Assembly (NCBI RefSeq): GCF_946222985.1
Contig: NZ_CAMIFY010000019.1
Location: forward strand, 1-43,354
Length of the DNA stretch: 43,354 bases
Direction of reading: 5' to 3'
DNA from: an uncultured Corynebacterium sp.
Lineage (GTDB): Bacteria; Actinomycetota; Actinomycetes; Mycobacteriales; Mycobacteriaceae
In this document: positions 1-8,010 of the stretch, one piece after another
Layout: every line of letters starts with the position of its first letter
How positions within the stretch are numbered: the first letter of the stretch is position 1
The notes under the pieces: model-generated
What the model saw: only the letters and a program-made list of their open reading frames with translations
The model's database searches: none
What the model was told of the DNA's origin: nothing
Translations under genes and position numbers: made by a program

Positions 1-1
1 C

Positions 2-439
2 CGGCACCCGCCGACGCGGCACTTGCGAGCCTCTAACAAACCCGGGGCGATTCACTACGTCATCCTGGTGCATCTGCCTTCCGGTCACGGTGCCACCGCC
101 GTGCGTGATGGGCTCACCGCGGCGATCGGTTCGCTGCCCACGCACCTGCGGGGATCGTTGACCTGGGATCAAGGCTCGGAGATGGCCGGCCACAAGCAGT
201 TCAGCGTCGCAGCCGAATGCCCGGTGTACTTCTGCGATCCGGCCAGTCCCTGGCAACGCGGTACCAAGGAAAACACCAACGGCCTGTTGCGGCAGTACTT
301 CCCCAAAGGCACTGACCTGTCGGCGCATTCGCCGGAGGACCTGGAGTTCGTCGCCCAGCAGCTCAACGGTCGTCCCCGGAAAACTCTTGGATGGGACACA
401 CCGGCTCAGCGGATGAGTGCTTTACTGGACGCGTCTTGA
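2..439 (+). CDS. IS30-family transposase, C-terminal part (5' end outside window or degraded)
   Basis: This is the C-terminal part of an IS30-type DDE transposase, which would cut and join the ends of its insertion sequence. Visible motifs are LTWDQGSEMAGH, carrying the second catalytic Asp, and CDPASPWQRGTKENTNG, carrying the catalytic Glu, followed by LLRQYFPKGTDLS and a conserved tail ending ALLDAS. The first catalytic Asp and the N-terminal helix-turn-helix are not present. The frame is open to the left edge, but the first 15 or so residues (around NKPGAIHYVILVH) match the family poorly, so the copy may be damaged as well as cut. It lies about 90 bp left of a duplicated tRNA-Arg. The family call is firm; activity cannot be judged. 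Confidence 0.85.
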   Translation, partial: RHPPTRHLRASNKPGAIHYVILVHLPSGHGATAVRDGLTAAIGSLPTHLRGSLTWDQGSEMAGHKQFSVAAECPVYFCDPASPWQRGTKENTNGLLRQYFPKGTDLSAHSPEDLEFVAQQLNGRPRKTLGWDTPAQRMSALLDAS

Positions 440-445
440 TCCGCT

Positions 446-473
446 GGTGTTGCAACGACTCCTAGAATCCGCC
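446..473. repeat. Putative right inverted repeat of the IS30 element
   Basis: Seven bases after the transposase stop lies GGTGTTGCAACGACTCCTAG followed by AATCCGCC. This resembles the terminal inverted repeats of actinobacterial IS30 elements (GGTGTTGCA... with an AATCCGCC-like end). The left repeat is outside the window, so pairing cannot be checked. Confidence 0.45.
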
Positions 474-490
474 TCCTAACCCCGGCGACG

Positions 491-520
491 AAAAACCCCG
501 GCAGGCGATGCCTGCCGGGG
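491..520 (-). terminator. Rho-independent terminator of tRNA-Arg copy 1
   Basis: A perfect hairpin (CCCCGGCAGGC, 3-nt loop, GCCTGCCGGGG) is followed on the minus strand by TTTTT, immediately downstream of the tRNA-Arg gene. Confidence 0.85.
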
Positions 521-526
521 TGATCG

Positions 527-599
527 TGCGCCCGAAGGGATTCGAACCCCTAACCTTCTGATCCGTAGTCAGATGCTCTATCCGTTGAGCTACGGGCGC
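527..599 (-). tRNA. tRNA-Arg(ACG), copy 1
   Basis: A 73-nt cloverleaf reads on the minus strand: acceptor GCGCCCG/CGGGCGC, D-arm GCTC...GAGC, anticodon loop CTACGGA (anticodon ACG), and a T-arm with GGTTCGAATCC. It is identical base for base to the gene at 8014-8086. Here the discriminator A is followed by CGA, so the 3' CCA is not encoded; the second copy does encode it. A strong terminator follows. See the finding on the tRNA-bounded segment. Confidence 0.97.
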
Positions 600-755
600 A
601 TTTCTTGCTTTCGCTCCAACGGCGTCCGGGTCGGAGCCCGTGCCGCTGCAACGAACAAGAACATTACACCGGCGACTCTCGAAGCAACAAATTGCCTGGT
701 CACGGGGCGAAAAAGCCGCGGGGTGCGAACACTGCCCGTGTCCCGTTTCCCGGGC

Positions 756-1936
756 CTATTTCCGAGGTTCGGCCGCCTGGCGTCGGGTGCGGTCGTCGGC
801 TGCGCGGAGGAGGCCGGTTGCGCGAAGGCCGGTGCCGCGCGGGGTCCGCGTCGATGCTTGACGACGGCCGACGTTCTTCCCGTCCGCGCGTCCACGCGGC
901 AGCGGCGGCGGATACAGCACCCAGTTGACCACCGGGATCTTGCCGATCAGGTACATCACGAAACCGGCCATCGTGCACAGCAGCAGGTTGAGCAGGATGC
1001 GGATGTCGACTTCCGTGAACGAGCCGGAGCCGTGGGCGACGACGGCGTCGCCGAGCGGCGCGCCGACCATCCAGATCACCAGCGGGTGGGAGACGTAGAT
1101 GGGCAGGGTGTTGCGGCCGATCGCGGACAGGATTCGCGACACGACCGGCATCTTGGTCAGGTGCACCGCGGCCACGATGGCGACGGGCACCGCCAGGATC
1201 ACGCCGGAGAGACGGCCGATGACGTAGCCGAGCAGGCCCGTCGTCGTGGCGTCGAGCACCCACCACGCCAGGTACGCGCCGACGGCCAGCGCCGCGACGA
1301 CGTAGGCGATGAAAGGGGAACGCACGCGGTCCGGGTCGGCGACCTCGCTCAGGCGCAGCCACAGGCGACGGGCGTGCAGACCGATCATGAACGCCGGCAG
1401 GTACAGGACGATGTGGCTGATCTCGTTGTACTTCTCGAACTCGTTGAGCCCGAACACCCCGTACGCCAGGCCCGGAAGGAAGGACAGTGCCACCACCAGG
1501 GCGGGCGGCACCTTCCGCAGCCCCCAGGCGACCAGGTTGAACACCATGAGGACGTACAGGAACCACAGTCCGGGGGTCGCCGACGACGACGGAGCGGAGG
1601 AACTGGCGCATCGTCTGGTAGCCGGGGTCGGGGATTTCCCGCACGACCGCGGTGATCGTCTTGAACGACAGGTACGGTACCAGCAGGAACCAAATGCGGC
1701 GGAAGAACAGGTTCGACAACGACCGGGTGATCACGCGGTGGGCGAACAGGCCGGAAACCATGAGGGACAGCGGCATCCGGATCGGGTCGAGGACCTGGTA
1801 GACGGCCTTCCACGTGGAGTCGCCGCCGCCGGGCACCGCGATGATCGAATGCAGCACACACGCCGATGATGGAGATGGCCTTGGCCACGTCCGCCCAGTC
1901 CATGCGGGCCTGGGTGGCCACAGCGCTTCGTTGCAT
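756..1936 (-). pseudogene. Acyltransferase-3-type membrane protein, broken by two frameshifts
   Basis: The product would be an integral membrane acyltransferase of the acyltransferase 3 / OpgC-like type, which O-acylates envelope sugars. The homologous protein is spread over three minus-strand frames. The start reads MQRSAVATQARMDWADVA and continues to SIIGV near 1860. The middle is LHSIIAVPGGG through RMPLSLMVSGLFAHRV to VVVGDP near 1577. The C-terminal part is GLWFLYVLMVFNLV onward, with about eight hydrophobic segments. The breaks fall at a GT dinucleotide run (about 1852-1862) and a run of five G (about 1572-1576), where removing one base restores DPGLWFLY. An AAGGGAC ribosome site precedes the ATG at 1936. 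Either this is a real pseudogene or two sequencing indels. Confidence 0.75.
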
Positions 1937-2074
1937 GCGTGAACAAGTCCCTTTCCACCGGCGCACCGGGGACGTCCGCGGCTCGGATTCTCTTGTGAAA
2001 CGTCCAGAGCATATCGGAACGGGGCTTACGCCCCCCCACCCGGTCGGGAGGGGCGGGCAGCGGGGCGGCCGCCG

Positions 2075-2491
2075 TCAGCCGACCAGTTCGGCGATGAGTT
2101 CGCGCACGCGGGCGTCGATGTCGTCGCGGACGAGGCGCATGCGTTCGGCGCCGTGGATGCCGCGTGCCGACGGCTCGTCGGTCAACCATCGTTCGAAAGT
2201 GCCGCGGGCGTCGTCGGGGAGGTCGTAGATGGCGTCGCCGCCGAGGACGACGACCCGGTCGACGCTGCGCGCCACGTCCGGGTTGATGGGCTTGGGGTGG
2301 CCGCCGGACATGTCGGCGCCGACTTCGGCGATGGCGGCGACGGATTCCGGATTCAGCTTGGTGCCGGGGCGGGTGCCGGCGGAGTGCACGTCGAGGGCGT
2401 CACCGGCGTGGTACCGGGCGAGGGCGGCCGCCATCTGGGACTTGCCGCCGTTGCCGACGCAGAGGAACAGGACGGAAGGACGGGTGCTCAT
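2075..2491 (-). CDS. arsC: Arsenate reductase, low-MW phosphatase fold (mycothiol-dependent type)
   Basis: This 138-residue cytoplasmic protein should reduce arsenate to arsenite for export by the neighbouring transporter. It has the low-molecular-weight tyrosine phosphatase fold. The P-loop is CVGNGGKSQ with Cys11 as nucleophile, and Lys17 stands where phosphatases usually have Arg. A TDEPS motif near residue 104 and RMRLVRDDI follow. The GGKSQ form of the loop is that of actinobacterial arsenate reductases, which are known to use mycothiol and mycoredoxin. Its ATG overlaps the acr3 stop by 4 bases (ATGA), so the two are translationally coupled. Confidence 0.88.
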   Translation of the reverse strand: MSTRPSVLFLCVGNGGKSQMAAALARYHAGDALDVHSAGTRPGTKLNPESVAAIAEVGADMSGGHPKPINPDVARSVDRVVVLGGDAIYDLPDDARGTFERWLTDEPSARGIHGAERMRLVRDDIDARVRELIAELVG

Positions 2492-3687
2492 GACCGGTGG
2501 TTTTCCTTTCGCGGGGTGGCGGGGCGAGTCGGGGTCGGATCGGCCGAACCAGCCGGGGCCGAACCAGCCGCGGCCCGGTTGCCGGCGTCACCGGCGTCGC
2601 GGGCGTCGCGGGCCGTCGGGACGGAGGGGTCGCCGGGGAAGAGCCGGGGGCCCAGCCACAGCATGGCGTACACGAGGCCGACCAGCACGGGGACTTCGAT
2701 GAGGGGGCCGATGGTGCCGGCGAGCGCCTGCCCGGAGAAGGCGCCGAATGTGCCGATGGCCACGGCGATCGCCAGCTCGAAGTTGTTGCCCGCGGCGGTG
2801 AAGGACACGGACGCGGATTGGGCGTAGTTCATGCCCGCCGCCCGCGAGACCGCCAGGGCGATGAAGAACATGCCGACGAAGTAAATGAGCAGCGGCGCCG
2901 CCAGGCGGACGACGGCCCAGGGGTTCGAGGTGATCTGGTGTCCCTGGAGGCTGAACAGCAGGACGATCGTGTACAGCAGGCCGATGAGGGCGAACGGGGA
3001 GATGCGCGGGATGAACTTTTCCTCGTACCATTCGCGGCCCTTCAGCCGCTCCCCCGCCAGGCGAGACAGCACGCCGGCCGCGAGGGGAATGCCGAGGAAC
3101 ACGAGCACGGATTTGACGATGTCCCAGAAGGAGAAGTCGGCCGCCACCGTCGGCAAGCCCAGCCAGAAGGGCAGGACCTGCAGGTAGAACCAGCCGAGCA
3201 GGCCGAACATGAGCACCTGGAACACCGAGTTGATGGCGACGAGCACGGCGGTGGCCTCGCGGTCGGCGCAGGACAGGTCGCTCCACACGAGGACCATGGC
3301 GATGCAGCGGGCCAGTCCGACGATGATGAGGCCGGTGCGCAGCTCCGGCTGGTCGGGCAGGAAAATCCACGCCAGGGTGAACATGAACGCGGGGCCGACC
3401 ACCCAGTTGAGCAGCAGCGACACCGCCATGAGGCGGCGGTCGGAGGTGATTTCGCCGGCCTTGTCGTAGCGGACCTTCGCCAGGGGCGGGTACATCATCA
3501 CCAGCAGGCCGAGGGCGATGGGGATGGAGATGCCGTCGACCTCCATGGCGCCCAGGGCGTCGCCCATGCCGGGGATGAGGCGGCCGAGGAGCAGGCCCAG
3601 GGCCATGGCCAGTAGAATCCAGACGGCGAGGTAGCGGTCGAGGAAGCCCATGCGGGCAGGCCGCACGGCGGGTTCAACGGTGGTCAT
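2488..3687 (-). CDS. acr3: ACR3-family arsenite efflux transporter
   Basis: This 399-residue polytopic inner-membrane protein pumps arsenite out of the cell. It has about ten hydrophobic helices. ACR3 signatures are visible: MMYPPLAKVRY near residue 65, GLARCIAMVLVW with the family's essential transmembrane Cys at residue 128, and INSVFQ in the next helix. The ATG at 3687 is preceded by AAAGGTG; the frame is open further upstream, but that would run through the operator into arsR. It is first gene of a two-gene operon with arsC and is transcribed divergently from arsR, so ArsR control at the shared intergenic region is expected. Confidence 0.93.
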   Translation of the reverse strand: MTTVEPAVRPARMGFLDRYLAVWILLAMALGLLLGRLIPGMGDALGAMEVDGISIPIALGLLVMMYPPLAKVRYDKAGEITSDRRLMAVSLLLNWVVGPAFMFTLAWIFLPDQPELRTGLIIVGLARCIAMVLVWSDLSCADREATAVLVAINSVFQVLMFGLLGWFYLQVLPFWLGLPTVAADFSFWDIVKSVLVFLGIPLAAGVLSRLAGERLKGREWYEEKFIPRISPFALIGLLYTIVLLFSLQGHQITSNPWAVVRLAAPLLIYFVGMFFIALAVSRAAGMNYAQSASVSFTAAGNNFELAIAVAIGTFGAFSGQALAGTIGPLIEVPVLVGLVYAMLWLGPRLFPGDPSVPTARDARDAGDAGNRAAAGSAPAGSADPTPTRPATPRKENHRS

Positions 3688-3704
3688 GGGGCACCTTTCG
3701 ACGT

Positions 3705-3760
3705 ATTGACACCAATCGATATGAATCCTACACCCATATCGACGCCCGTCAATATATGAT
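3705..3760. promoter_or_regulatory. Divergent ars promoter region with ArsR-type operator
   Basis: Between acr3 and arsR there is an inverted repeat TCGATATG (3716-3723) / CATATCGA (3735-3742) with an 11-base gap, a typical ArsR/SmtB operator layout. On the minus strand TTGACG (3747-3752) and TAGGAT (3725-3730) are spaced 16 bases and make a plausible acr3 promoter straddling the repeat. On the plus strand TTGACA sits at 3706-3711, and TATGAT at 3755-3760 lies 11 bases before the arsR ATG, so arsR may be nearly leaderless. Confidence 0.65.
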
Positions 3761-3771
3761 ATGCTGGCGGC

Positions 3772-4131
3772 ATGGCCGACACACCCACGACGCAACGCAT
3801 CCTCCCCCTCGCGGACCCCACCGCCTGCTGCTCCCTCGGCAGCGGCCCCCTGACCCCCGACGAGGCCGAACGCTACGCCGCCCTGTTCCGCGTGCTCGCC
3901 GACCCGGCGCGCCTGCGCATCCTGTCGAAGCTCGCCGCGGAGGGTTGCGGCCCCATCACCGTCGGCGAACTCACCGGGCGGCTGGGCCTAAGCCAGCCGA
4001 CGGTGTCGCACCACCTGAAGAAGCTGAGCGACACCGGCCTGTTGAAGAAGACCCGCTCCGGCCGGACCGTCACGCACGCCGTGCGCCCCGAGCTCTTCGC
4101 CGAGCTGCGCACCGTGCTGCAGATGGATTAG
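3772..4131 (+). CDS. arsR: ArsR/SmtB-family arsenite-responsive repressor
   Basis: This 119-residue winged-helix repressor should release the ars promoters when arsenite binds. The core runs from RVLADPARLRILSKL through the recognition helix LSQPTVSHHLKKL to a wing around TRSGRTVTHAV. Cysteines are seen at 19, 20 and 59. This matches the spacing of the As(III) site known for C. glutamicum ArsR (adjacent N-terminal pair plus one about 39 residues on), not the classic CxC in the recognition helix. No clear ribosome site precedes the ATG, consistent with a leaderless message. It is followed after 7 bases by the flavoprotein gene and probably co-transcribed with it. Confidence 0.92.
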   Translation: MADTPTTQRILPLADPTACCSLGSGPLTPDEAERYAALFRVLADPARLRILSKLAAEGCGPITVGELTGRLGLSQPTVSHHLKKLSDTGLLKKTRSGRTVTHAVRPELFAELRTVLQMD

Positions 4132-4138
4132 GTGCCCG

Positions 4139-5209
4139 ATGCACGGATCAGCGGGCGAACCCCGGGAAGGGTCGGGCGCCGGCCCGCGCGGCGTCATCGT
4201 CATCGGCGGTGGCCAATCGGGTCTGGCCACCGCGTTTTACCTGCTCCGCGCGGGCATCGACGTGCTCGTGCTGGACGCCGGGGAAGCGCCGGGCGGTTCC
4301 TGGCGGGAGATGTGGCCGTCGATGACGTTGTTTTCCACCGCCGAGTTCTCCAACCTCCCGGGCATCCCCATGCCCGCGTACGAGGGTTTCCCGCCCGCGT
4401 CGCACGTCGTCGATTACCTCGCCGCCTACGAGCGCCGCTACGCCATCCCCGTCGAGCGCCCCGTGCGCGTGACCCGGGTGGAGGCCACCGGCGCCGCGCT
4501 TTCCGACGGCGGCCGCTTCCGCATCCACGCCGAAACCCCGGATTCCCCGGCCCGCACCTGGACCGCCGATCACGTGGTCGCGGCGACGGGAACCTGGTCG
4601 GCGCCGTTCGTTCCGGCGTACCCGGGGCGGTTTCACGGGAAACTATGGCATTCGGCGACGTACCCGGGCCCGGATCTTTTCCGCGGCTCCTCGGTGGCGG
4701 TGGTCGGCGGGGCGAATTCGGCGGCGCAGATTGCCGCGGAGCTGACCCGCGTCGCGGAGGTCACCTGGTTCACGCGCGGGGAGCCGCGGTGGATGCCCGA
4801 CGACGTCGACGGCCGCGTTCTTTTCCACCGGAACCGGCAGCGGATGCTCGCGGTGCTGCGCGGCGAGGGGGACCCGGGCGCGGATTCGGCGCTCGGCGAC
4901 ATCGTCATGGTCCCCGAGGTCCTCGCCGCCCGCGACGAGGGCCGCCTGCGCGCGACGCCAATGTTCCACTCCCTCGACGAGCTTTCCGACGCCGGCGTGG
5001 ACCACCTCATCTGGTGCACCGGCTTCCGGCCGGCGTTGCAGCCCGTCCGGGGCCTGCTCGAGGGCCGGGAGCCCACGGTCCCGGGCCTGCACCTGGTGGG
5101 TTACGGCGACTGGGTCGGGCCCGGTTCGGCGACCATCACCGGCCTCGGCCCCTACGCCAAGGCCACCGCCCGCGCCATCGCGGCGGACTTCGGCGCAACG
5201 GTTCGCTGA
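4139..5209 (+). CDS. Flavin-dependent monooxygenase-like oxidoreductase (ArsO-like)
   Basis: This 356-residue protein resembles flavin-containing monooxygenases that bind FAD and NAD(P)H. The FAD Rossmann motif is VIVIGGGQSG (glycines 23-28), followed by GGSWREMWPSM. The second nucleotide-binding motif is VVGGANSAAQ near residue 196, then IWCTGFRP and GYGDWVGPGSATITG near the C-terminus. Genes of this kind recur in bacterial arsenic clusters under the name arsO, but their reaction is not well established. Position directly behind arsR suggests co-expression under arsenite. The fold is clear; the substrate is not. Confidence 0.8.
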   Translation: MHGSAGEPREGSGAGPRGVIVIGGGQSGLATAFYLLRAGIDVLVLDAGEAPGGSWREMWPSMTLFSTAEFSNLPGIPMPAYEGFPPASHVVDYLAAYERRYAIPVERPVRVTRVEATGAALSDGGRFRIHAETPDSPARTWTADHVVAATGTWSAPFVPAYPGRFHGKLWHSATYPGPDLFRGSSVAVVGGANSAAQIAAELTRVAEVTWFTRGEPRWMPDDVDGRVLFHRNRQRMLAVLRGEGDPGADSALGDIVMVPEVLAARDEGRLRATPMFHSLDELSDAGVDHLIWCTGFRPALQPVRGLLEGREPTVPGLHLVGYGDWVGPGSATITGLGPYAKATARAIAADFGATVR

Positions 5210-5260
5210 ACAGCCTCCGGGGAGCCGGGGCGGGCGGCGTCGGAAAGCACCGTGCGGGGA

Positions 5261-6244
5261 TCAACCCAGGCCAAGCGCCTCGGCGGTGAGCTCGACGGAC
5301 CGGAGGCGGTCGTCGAGACGGTTGGCCTGATGGACGACGATGAGTTCGTCGGCGGTGGAGAACCGGCCGAATTCGGCGATCTGCTCCCGCACGCGATCCG
5401 GCGTGCCCACCGCGACGTGGCCGAACATGTTCTTGACCCGCATGCCCTGCGGGCTTTCCAGAATCATGTCGGCTTCCTCGTCGGTGTAGCGGCGGCCGCC
5501 GCCCAGCAGCGACCGCACCAGGCCACGCTGGACCGAGACCAGCTGACGGGCCGCGTCGTCCTCGTCGTCGGAGGCGACGACGTTCATCGTGGCGAAGGCG
5601 TGCGGCTCCGACAGCACCTCGGAGGGCTTGAAGTTCTCGCGGTACACCTCCATCGCCTGCAGCATCGCGTCGGGCGCGAAGTGCGAGGCGAACGCGTACG
5701 GCAGGCCGAGCGCCGCGGCAAGCTGCGCCCCGAACAGCGACGAGCCGAGGATGTACAGCGGCACGTGCGTCCCCTTGCCGGGGATCGCGTTGATGCCGGG
5801 GACGAGTGTTTCGTCGCCGAGGTATCCCTGCAGCTCCTGGACGTCCTGGGGGAAGGAGTCGGCGGAACGGGGATCGCGGCGCAGCGCCCGCATGGTGCGC
5901 TGGTCCGTGCCCGGCGCGCGGCCCAACCCCAGCTCGATGCGACCCGGGTGGAGGTTCGCCAGGGTGCCGAATTGCTCCGCGATGGTCAGCGGCGAGTGGT
6001 TGGGCAGCATCACGCCGCCGGAGCCGAGCTTGATCCTCTCGGTCCGAGCGGCGATGGCGGCGATGAGCACCGCCGGCGCCGACGACGCGATGGACGGCAT
6101 GTTGTGGTGCTCGGCGTACCAGATCCGCTCGTACCCGGCCTTTTCGGCGGTCTGCGCCAGTGCGATGGAGCCCTGCAGGGCTTCGGCGTGGGTCTGCTTT
6201 CCGCCGATGGTGGCCAGGTCGAGGATGGTCTCGGTGCGGATCAT
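5261..6244 (-). CDS. LLM-class flavin-dependent monooxygenase (MsnO8-like group)
   Basis: This 327-residue luciferase-like monooxygenase should use reduced FMN or F420 and oxygen on an unknown substrate. Family features include the N-terminal beta strand TETILDLA, the AEKAGYERIWYAEHH stretch typical of the group, IKLGSGGVMLPNHSPLTIAEQFGTLANL split across the barrel, and ELGLGRAPGTD. A good ribosome site (GAGGAG) precedes the ATG. It is convergent with the flavoprotein gene at 4139-5209 with about 50 bases between them. Nothing local identifies the substrate, and a link to arsenic is only positional. Confidence 0.88.
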   Translation of the reverse strand: MIRTETILDLATIGGKQTHAEALQGSIALAQTAEKAGYERIWYAEHHNMPSIASSAPAVLIAAIAARTERIKLGSGGVMLPNHSPLTIAEQFGTLANLHPGRIELGLGRAPGTDQRTMRALRRDPRSADSFPQDVQELQGYLGDETLVPGINAIPGKGTHVPLYILGSSLFGAQLAAALGLPYAFASHFAPDAMLQAMEVYRENFKPSEVLSEPHAFATMNVVASDDEDDAARQLVSVQRGLVRSLLGGGRRYTDEEADMILESPQGMRVKNMFGHVAVGTPDRVREQIAEFGRFSTADELIVVHQANRLDDRLRSVELTAEALGLG

Positions 6245-6399
6245 GATCGCTCCTCAGCGGGTCGGGGACACTGCGTTTCAGGGTCTGACCGGCACAACGC
6301 ACCGACGCCGCCTTTTATTGCCACATCACCAACATCGGCGATTGCGACAACGACAGCGGCTGCGGCATCGGCGGCTGCGGTTCCCCCGGCGGGCCGTCG

Positions 6400-7071
6400 T
6401 CAAGCAAGCACACCCGGAATCGCCGATCGTGCGTCGGGCACCGTTGCCTCTCGACAGCCCGGCGCGGCCTCCCGGACCAACGCCCACGCCCACCACGACG
6501 CGCCGACCAGCAGAATTGCACCGTGGACCATACGGACCTCCGGCCCGAAGAAGAACTGCGGCAAGTACGTGACCAGCGCGAACGCCAGCACGATGGCCGC
6601 GCGGTTGTGGCGGGCGAGCAGCACGCCGCCTACGGCGATGGCCAGCAGTCCGATGCCGAACATGGTCAACTGCACCGCGCCCCCGCGAATGGCGTCGGCC
6701 GCCATAATCGCGGCCTCCTGCGCCACCGTCCCTTGCCGCACCTCGGTCGCGATGGTGTGCAGGCCGAAGGTCTCCGCGCCGAAGAAGGGGAGGGTCAGCG
6801 CCACTCCCCCGGCCAGCCACCACCGCGCGCCACCTCGACCACGCCCCAGAGCCGCCGCGGCAAGCAGCACGAAACCGACCATTCCGACCACATGCGCGGC
6901 CACCCACATCGGGGACGCGAAGGCCACTATCATGTCCGCCGCCCGCGCGCCGCCGACCTTGTCGCCCCACGGGCGCAGGAACGGGAATGCCGCCAACAGG
7001 ACACCTCCCACGGCCGTCAACACCCCGGGCATGTTCGTCAACTTCCGGATCTTCCGGGTCATGTTCTCCAT
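6400..7071 (-). CDS. Multipass membrane protein of unknown function, TetR-linked
   Basis: I do not recognise the family with certainty. The 223-residue product has about six hydrophobic segments (for example GVLTAVGGVLLAAFPFL, WVAAHVVGMVGFVLLAAAAL, VQLTMFGIGLLAIAVGGVLLA split at short polar turns) and a conserved-looking LPFFGAETFGLHTIA. The layout is like small DUF4386-type membrane proteins. The first ATG has AGAAGG only 2 bases away; the ATG at 7062 is an alternative with better spacing. It diverges from a TetR gene across a region with three palindromes, so it is probably that regulator's target. Confidence 0.7.
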   Translation of the reverse strand: MENMTRKIRKLTNMPGVLTAVGGVLLAAFPFLRPWGDKVGGARAADMIVAFASPMWVAAHVVGMVGFVLLAAAALGRGRGGARWWLAGGVALTLPFFGAETFGLHTIATEVRQGTVAQEAAIMAADAIRGGAVQLTMFGIGLLAIAVGGVLLARHNRAAIVLAFALVTYLPQFFFGPEVRMVHGAILLVGASWWAWALVREAAPGCREATVPDARSAIPGVLA

Positions 7072-7183
7072 CGCCTTCTCCGCCTCTCCTGCCTTTGGGC
7101 CTCTTTACCGTGGTCAGCGCCCCTCAGACCCCTTTCCCTTGGGCCCTCTTACTGTGTTCAGCCAGCTCGTTTCCCACATTCGC

Positions 7184-7249
7184 GAGCACCGCTCTTTCTT
7201 TCGCCACATAACCTAGAGCACCGCTCTCCATTTCGCAAGAGCAGTGCTC
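7184..7249. promoter_or_regulatory. Three tandem TetR-type operator palindromes
   Basis: GAGCACCGCTC occurs at 7184-7194 and 7216-7226, and GAGCAGTGCTC at 7239-7249. All are dyads GAGC-NNN-GCTC, and the last is a perfect GAGCA-G-TGCTC palindrome. Each copy has a TTTCGC nearby. The set fills the gap between the divergent membrane-protein and TetR genes, as expected for an autoregulated TetR pair. Confidence 0.7.
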
Positions 7250-7280
7250 GCTTTTTCGAGATTCGTGCGAAACTGGCCCC

Positions 7281-7967
7281 ATGACCGGAGAAACCAACAC
7301 CGAACAACGCCCGCCCGGCAAGCGCGAACTCCACCGACGGAAGCTGCTGAAGGACATTCGCACCATCGGCCGTCGGCAACTGGCCGAAGTCGGCCCCGTC
7401 GCACTGTCCACGCGCGCGATCACCCGCGAGCTCGGCATGGCATCGTCGGCCTTCTTCCGCTACTACCCCAGCAAGGAAGCCCTGCTCACGGCATTGATCG
7501 AGGAAAGCTACGGCGATCTCGCGGAGCGTCTCGAAGCGGTCGACGGCCCTTCCCCCGCCGAAACCTGGCTGCGCCGCGCCAACGAGCTGCGCCGCTGGGC
7601 GTTGGAGTCCCCACATGATTTCCAGCTGATCTACGGCACCCCGATTCCCGGTTACGCCGCGCCCCCGGAGACGATTCCCCTGGCCGAGCGGGTTGCCCGC
7701 TGCTTCCTCGACCTCGCCCCCGCCAACCCGTCGTCCCCCGTCGAAGCGGTGCTGGCCGCGCAGCTCGCGCCGATCGGCGGCGACCGCGCGGCCCCCGTTC
7801 TCGCGGCGCTGTCTCAGATGATCGGCGCGCTGACCCTCGAGCTCGGCGGCCACTTCACGGGCACTGCGGACCCCGCGGACCACCTGTGGACGCACGTCGT
7901 CCACACCCAGATCCGGATCCTCGGAATGGATTCCGCCGGGCCCCGCCACCCCGGCACCCGCCCCTGA
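7281..7967 (+). CDS. TetR/AcrR-family transcriptional regulator
   Basis: This 228-residue protein has an N-terminal TetR helix-turn-helix at about residues 20-65 (ALSTRAITRELGM, then SSAFFRYYPSKEALLTALI). The ligand domain is of the WHG / TetR_C_13 kind (WALESPHDFQLIYGTPIPGY). It is expected to act as a ligand-released repressor of itself and the divergent membrane protein through the palindromes at 7184-7249. The ATG is 32 bases from the nearest palindrome, so bound regulator would cover its own promoter. The ligand is unknown. Confidence 0.9.
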   Translation: MTGETNTEQRPPGKRELHRRKLLKDIRTIGRRQLAEVGPVALSTRAITRELGMASSAFFRYYPSKEALLTALIEESYGDLAERLEAVDGPSPAETWLRRANELRRWALESPHDFQLIYGTPIPGYAAPPETIPLAERVARCFLDLAPANPSSPVEAVLAAQLAPIGGDRAAPVLAALSQMIGALTLELGGHFTGTADPADHLWTHVVHTQIRILGMDSAGPRHPGTRP

Positions 7968-7969
7968 CA

Positions 7970-8005
7970 AAAGCAATAACCCCGGCACGCCGTCACGTAC
8001 CGGGG
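7970..8005 (-). terminator. Terminator of tRNA-Arg copy 2
   Basis: On the minus strand a 10-bp stem (CCCCGGTACG / CGTGCCGGGG, one G-U pair) is followed by TTATTGCTTTT, directly after the tRNA 3' end. It differs in sequence from the terminator of copy 1. Confidence 0.75.
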
Positions 8006-8010
8006 AAATG

